This document shows positions 6,192 to 7,901 of a stretch of DNA of 7,901 bases, in pieces. The DNA is from Elusimicrobiota bacterium (GTDB lineage: Bacteria > Elusimicrobiota > Endomicrobiia > Endomicrobiales > Endomicrobiaceae). Both the position numbers and the translations under genes were made by a program. The stretch is taken from contig JAIRQB010000134.1 of the NCBI GenBank assembly GCA_031256695.1, positions 1 to 7,901 of the forward strand, written 5' to 3'. Below the pieces are notes generated by a model. It ran no database searches, was not told the DNA's origin, and saw only the letters and a program-made list of their open reading frames with translations. How positions within the stretch are numbered: position 1 is the first letter of the stretch; each line of letters starts with the position of its first letter.

Positions 6192-6251
6192 AAAAACGGC
6201 GCTTTTCCATTACAAAACGGCTATGAAATCATAATGGACGGCGCCGTTTTT
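6192..6251. terminator. Bidirectional intrinsic terminator between convergent genes
   Basis: AAAAACGGCGC (6192-6202) pairs perfectly with GCGCCGTTTTT (6241-6251). Inside it, TCCATTA (6206-6212) pairs perfectly with TAATGGA (6232-6238), leaving a small internal loop (TTT against CG) and a 19-nt apical loop. A GC-rich core flanked by A-runs and T-runs makes it work in principle on both strands, ending the reductase transcript and the GT9 transcript. The right arm lies inside the last codons of the GT9 gene, whose stop codon (6221-6223) is in the apical loop. Confidence 0.85.
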
Positions 6252-7390
6252 CCGCTTAAGAGAATATCTGCCGCTTCAATTACGGTTTTTACTTCTATCA
6301 AATCCATACAAGTTGTCTTTTTAGGACAACTCTGTAAATAACAGCAGAGACAATCCATTTTAGGAATGATTTTTATCCCTCGTCCGTAAAGTTCTATTTC
6401 ATTATAAGAAGTAGGTCCAAAAAGCGCCGCAACTTTTTTCTTTAATCCGACGGCGGCGTGCAATGCCATAGTGTCTCCGCATAAAACAAGAGAACATAAA
6501 TTTATTAAAGCGAAAAAATATGCGATTTCATTTTCAGTTCCCGTTGAAAACACATTTTCTATGCCCGCCTTCACTATAGTTTCAATCTCTTCAGCATCGT
6601 CTTTGCCGCCCAAAAGCAAAATAATATGTCCTTTGCCTGCAAAATAACGCGCAGTCTCAATAAACTTTTCTATTTTCCACTTTTTTAAAAGCCATCTTTT
6701 GCCTGCGCCCGGGTTTATGCCTATTATTGCTTTATCGGTTTTGATGCCTTTTTGCCTCAAAAACTCTTCAGCCTTGCTTTTCATTTTTAAATTCAGAGGA
6801 ACGATAATTTCATTTTGGTCTGAGGGCAGTTCAACTATTTTAGACATAAAGTATTGATATGTCCGCTCATTTTCTTTCTTTAAAGAGTCGTCTGCGCTCA
6901 TATTCAGCCACATAGACGCATATAAATTTGAAACCGTTATTTTTCTTTCATTGTCTAAACTATAGCCTAAAATTTTTGAAGCAAAGGCGAGTTTTGTCAA
7001 AGCGAGGCTTTCCGGCGAGAGGTCAAGATTTACAACGATGTCAAAAAAAACTCCCGTCAAAAATGAATTGATTTTCTCATCGCATAAAACAATTTTGTCT
7101 ATATAAGGATTGTTCTCCAAAACTGCGGCGTTTTTTGGCAAGACTATCCAAGTTATATAACTTGACGGATATTTTTCTTTCAAGCCTTCAAGCAAAAAGA
7201 CAGTTCTTAAAACATCGCCCATAGCGCCTAATTTAATTATGAGTATTCTTGTTTTAGAAATTTCCGAAGAGATTTTTTGATATTGCAGACAGTCGCCGCA
7301 TTTGACTGCAAATTTCTTTTGATTTTCGCAAGGTCTGTCCAGCGGGAAATGAATGCAGTCGGTGTAAACGTTTGTTTTTTCAGTTTTCAT
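6221..7390 (-). CDS. Glycosyltransferase family 9 protein (ADP-heptose:LPS heptosyltransferase-like) with Cys-rich ends
   Basis: Predicted inner-membrane-associated GT-B glycosyltransferase that adds heptose or another sugar to a lipopolysaccharide core or other surface glycan. The 389-residue protein has an N-terminal extension with four cysteines (Cys12, Cys21, Cys31, Cys34). The first Rossmann domain begins at RILIIKLGAMGDVLRT (48-63). The second domain carries GINPGAGKRW (224-233), KKWKIEKF (236-243), LLLGGKDD (258-265) and CGDTMALHAAVGLKKKVAALFGPT (304-327), typical of the nucleotide-sugar site. Near the end is a second cysteine group (Cys347, 349, 350, 355, 361). The GT9 call is firm; the sugar and acceptor are unknown. 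The ATG follows AAGGA with an 8-nt spacer, and that site overlaps the stop codon of the upstream gene 11 nt away, suggesting translational coupling. The 3' end is part of the bidirectional terminator. Confidence 0.9.
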   Translation of the reverse strand: MKTEKTNVYTDCIHFPLDRPCENQKKFAVKCGDCLQYQKISSEISKTRILIIKLGAMGDVLRTVFLLEGLKEKYPSSYITWIVLPKNAAVLENNPYIDKIVLCDEKINSFLTGVFFDIVVNLDLSPESLALTKLAFASKILGYSLDNERKITVSNLYASMWLNMSADDSLKKENERTYQYFMSKIVELPSDQNEIIVPLNLKMKSKAEEFLRQKGIKTDKAIIGINPGAGKRWLLKKWKIEKFIETARYFAGKGHIILLLGGKDDAEEIETIVKAGIENVFSTGTENEIAYFFALINLCSLVLCGDTMALHAAVGLKKKVAALFGPTSYNEIELYGRGIKIIPKMDCLCCYLQSCPKKTTCMDLIEVKTVIEAADILLSGKTAPSIMIS

Positions 7391-7401
7391 AATTGTTTTC
7401 C

Positions 7402-7901
7402 TTATTTAATTTCAGCGGCGTTTTTAATCTCAATGGAATCTATAAAGCGTTGAGACAATGCATCGCTGTTTTTTGAGACTGGGTAGACTGCTAAAATCTG
7501 CCAAAGCATTGCGCCTTTTTTAAGAATCTGCCCTCGCAAGACATATTTTTTATTGTCTTTATCAAAAAAGCCTTCCAATAAAATTCCTTCAATGCCGTTA
7601 TCGCCGTTATTTTCGGAGCGCAAAATAAGATTATTATCTTTTAGAGAATCTTCAACAGCCTTTATTATGCTTTTCGTTTCTATTTCTCTGACATAAACGG
7701 CAAAAAGAACGCTGTATTCTATATTCCTGTATTTGCCTCTATAAAAATAAACATCTTTTACTTTGTCTTTTAGCGCCTCTTTGATATTGCGTTCATTTTC
7801 ATAAATCCTTGACAGAGGAGCCGCTTCAACTTTTATATGAATTTCAGCCAAATCCTGCTCTACGGGAGCATTTTTATTCTCTTGACTCCTAAAAGAAAAA
7901 A
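7402..7901 (-). CDS. Hypothetical protein, probably exported, 5' end beyond the right edge
   Basis: I do not recognise the family. The reading frame is open from the right edge to the TAA at 7402-7404, about 166 codons. The only possible standard start inside the window is a TTG at 7849-7851, with an AGGA just 1 nt before it, too close to serve as a ribosome-binding site. The residues before it (S-F-R-S-Q-E-N-K-N-A-P-V-E-Q-D) read like the region just after a signal peptide, so the true start is probably upstream. The visible part is lysine- and glutamate-rich. It alternates short charged strands with hydrophobic ones, e.g. YSVLFAVYV and KYVLRGQILKKGAMLWQILAVYP, ending in LSQRFIDSIEI. This is reminiscent of small periplasmic or lipoprotein domains of unknown function. 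It contains no cysteine in the visible part. It precedes the GT9 gene by 11 nt in the same operon, hinting at an envelope role, but no function is claimed. Confidence 0.75.
   Translation of the reverse strand, partial: FSFRSQENKNAPVEQDLAEIHIKVEAAPLSRIYENERNIKEALKDKVKDVYFYRGKYRNIEYSVLFAVYVREIETKSIIKAVEDSLKDNNLILRSENNGDNGIEGILLEGFFDKDNKKYVLRGQILKKGAMLWQILAVYPVSKNSDALSQRFIDSIEIKNAAEIK

Noticed and set aside
7849..7851. TTG as the true start of the rightmost gene
   Set aside because: The preceding AGGA is only 1 nt away, the upstream frame stays open to the window edge, and the residues before it look like normal protein.
1..7901. CRISPR array, defence system, prophage, insertion sequence, tRNA or rRNA
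   Set aside because: No regularly spaced direct repeats, transposase, integrase or RNA-gene structure is apparent. Nearly all sequence is accounted for by housekeeping-type genes.

Overview
The window is AT-rich and densely coding. It reads as chromosomal housekeeping DNA from a Gram-negative-type, probably anaerobic bacterium. A lytic transglycosylase and an ADP-heptose:LPS-type glycosyltransferase (GT9) point to an envelope with peptidoglycan and surface polysaccharide. An aldo/keto reductase with two ferredoxin-like [4Fe-4S] cysteine motifs points to anaerobic redox metabolism. The mix and the Cys-rich GT9 would fit Elusimicrobiota or a similar lineage, but this is a weak inference from style, not from a marker gene. 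No mobile element, tRNA, rRNA or CRISPR array was seen.

Layout. (1) Positions 1-3148, minus strand, form an apparent operon in the order YbaL/Kef-type cation:proton antiporter, membrane-anchored lytic transglycosylase, mutS. mutS runs off the left edge. It overlaps the transglycosylase gene by 34 nt and appears to start at an ATT codon behind a strong Shine-Dalgarno sequence. (2) Positions 3149-3416 are a divergent control region. It holds an extended -10 promoter for the antiporter operon, an A/T-flanked hairpin, a good sigma70-type promoter for the rightward genes, and a hairpin in their 5' leader. (3) Positions 3417-6189, plus strand, carry an HU-family DNA-binding protein, a class I/II aminotransferase of the AlaC / type 2 LL-diaminopimelate aminotransferase group, and the ferredoxin-tailed aldo/keto reductase. 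(4) Positions 6192-6251 are a long bidirectional terminator at the convergent junction. It lies partly inside the last codons of the opposing gene. (5) Positions 6221-7901, minus strand, carry a hypothetical protein entering from the right edge, followed by a GT9 glycosyltransferase whose ribosome-binding site overlaps the upstream stop codon.

How the genes fit together. The left operon mixes ion homeostasis, wall remodelling and mismatch repair, with no obvious shared pathway. The central cluster pairs a nucleoid protein with amino-acid and redox enzymes. The right pair belongs to envelope polysaccharide synthesis. I see no convincing undescribed multi-gene system. The points most worth checking are the ATT start of mutS, the paired cysteine clusters of the GT9 protein, and the hairpins in the control regions.
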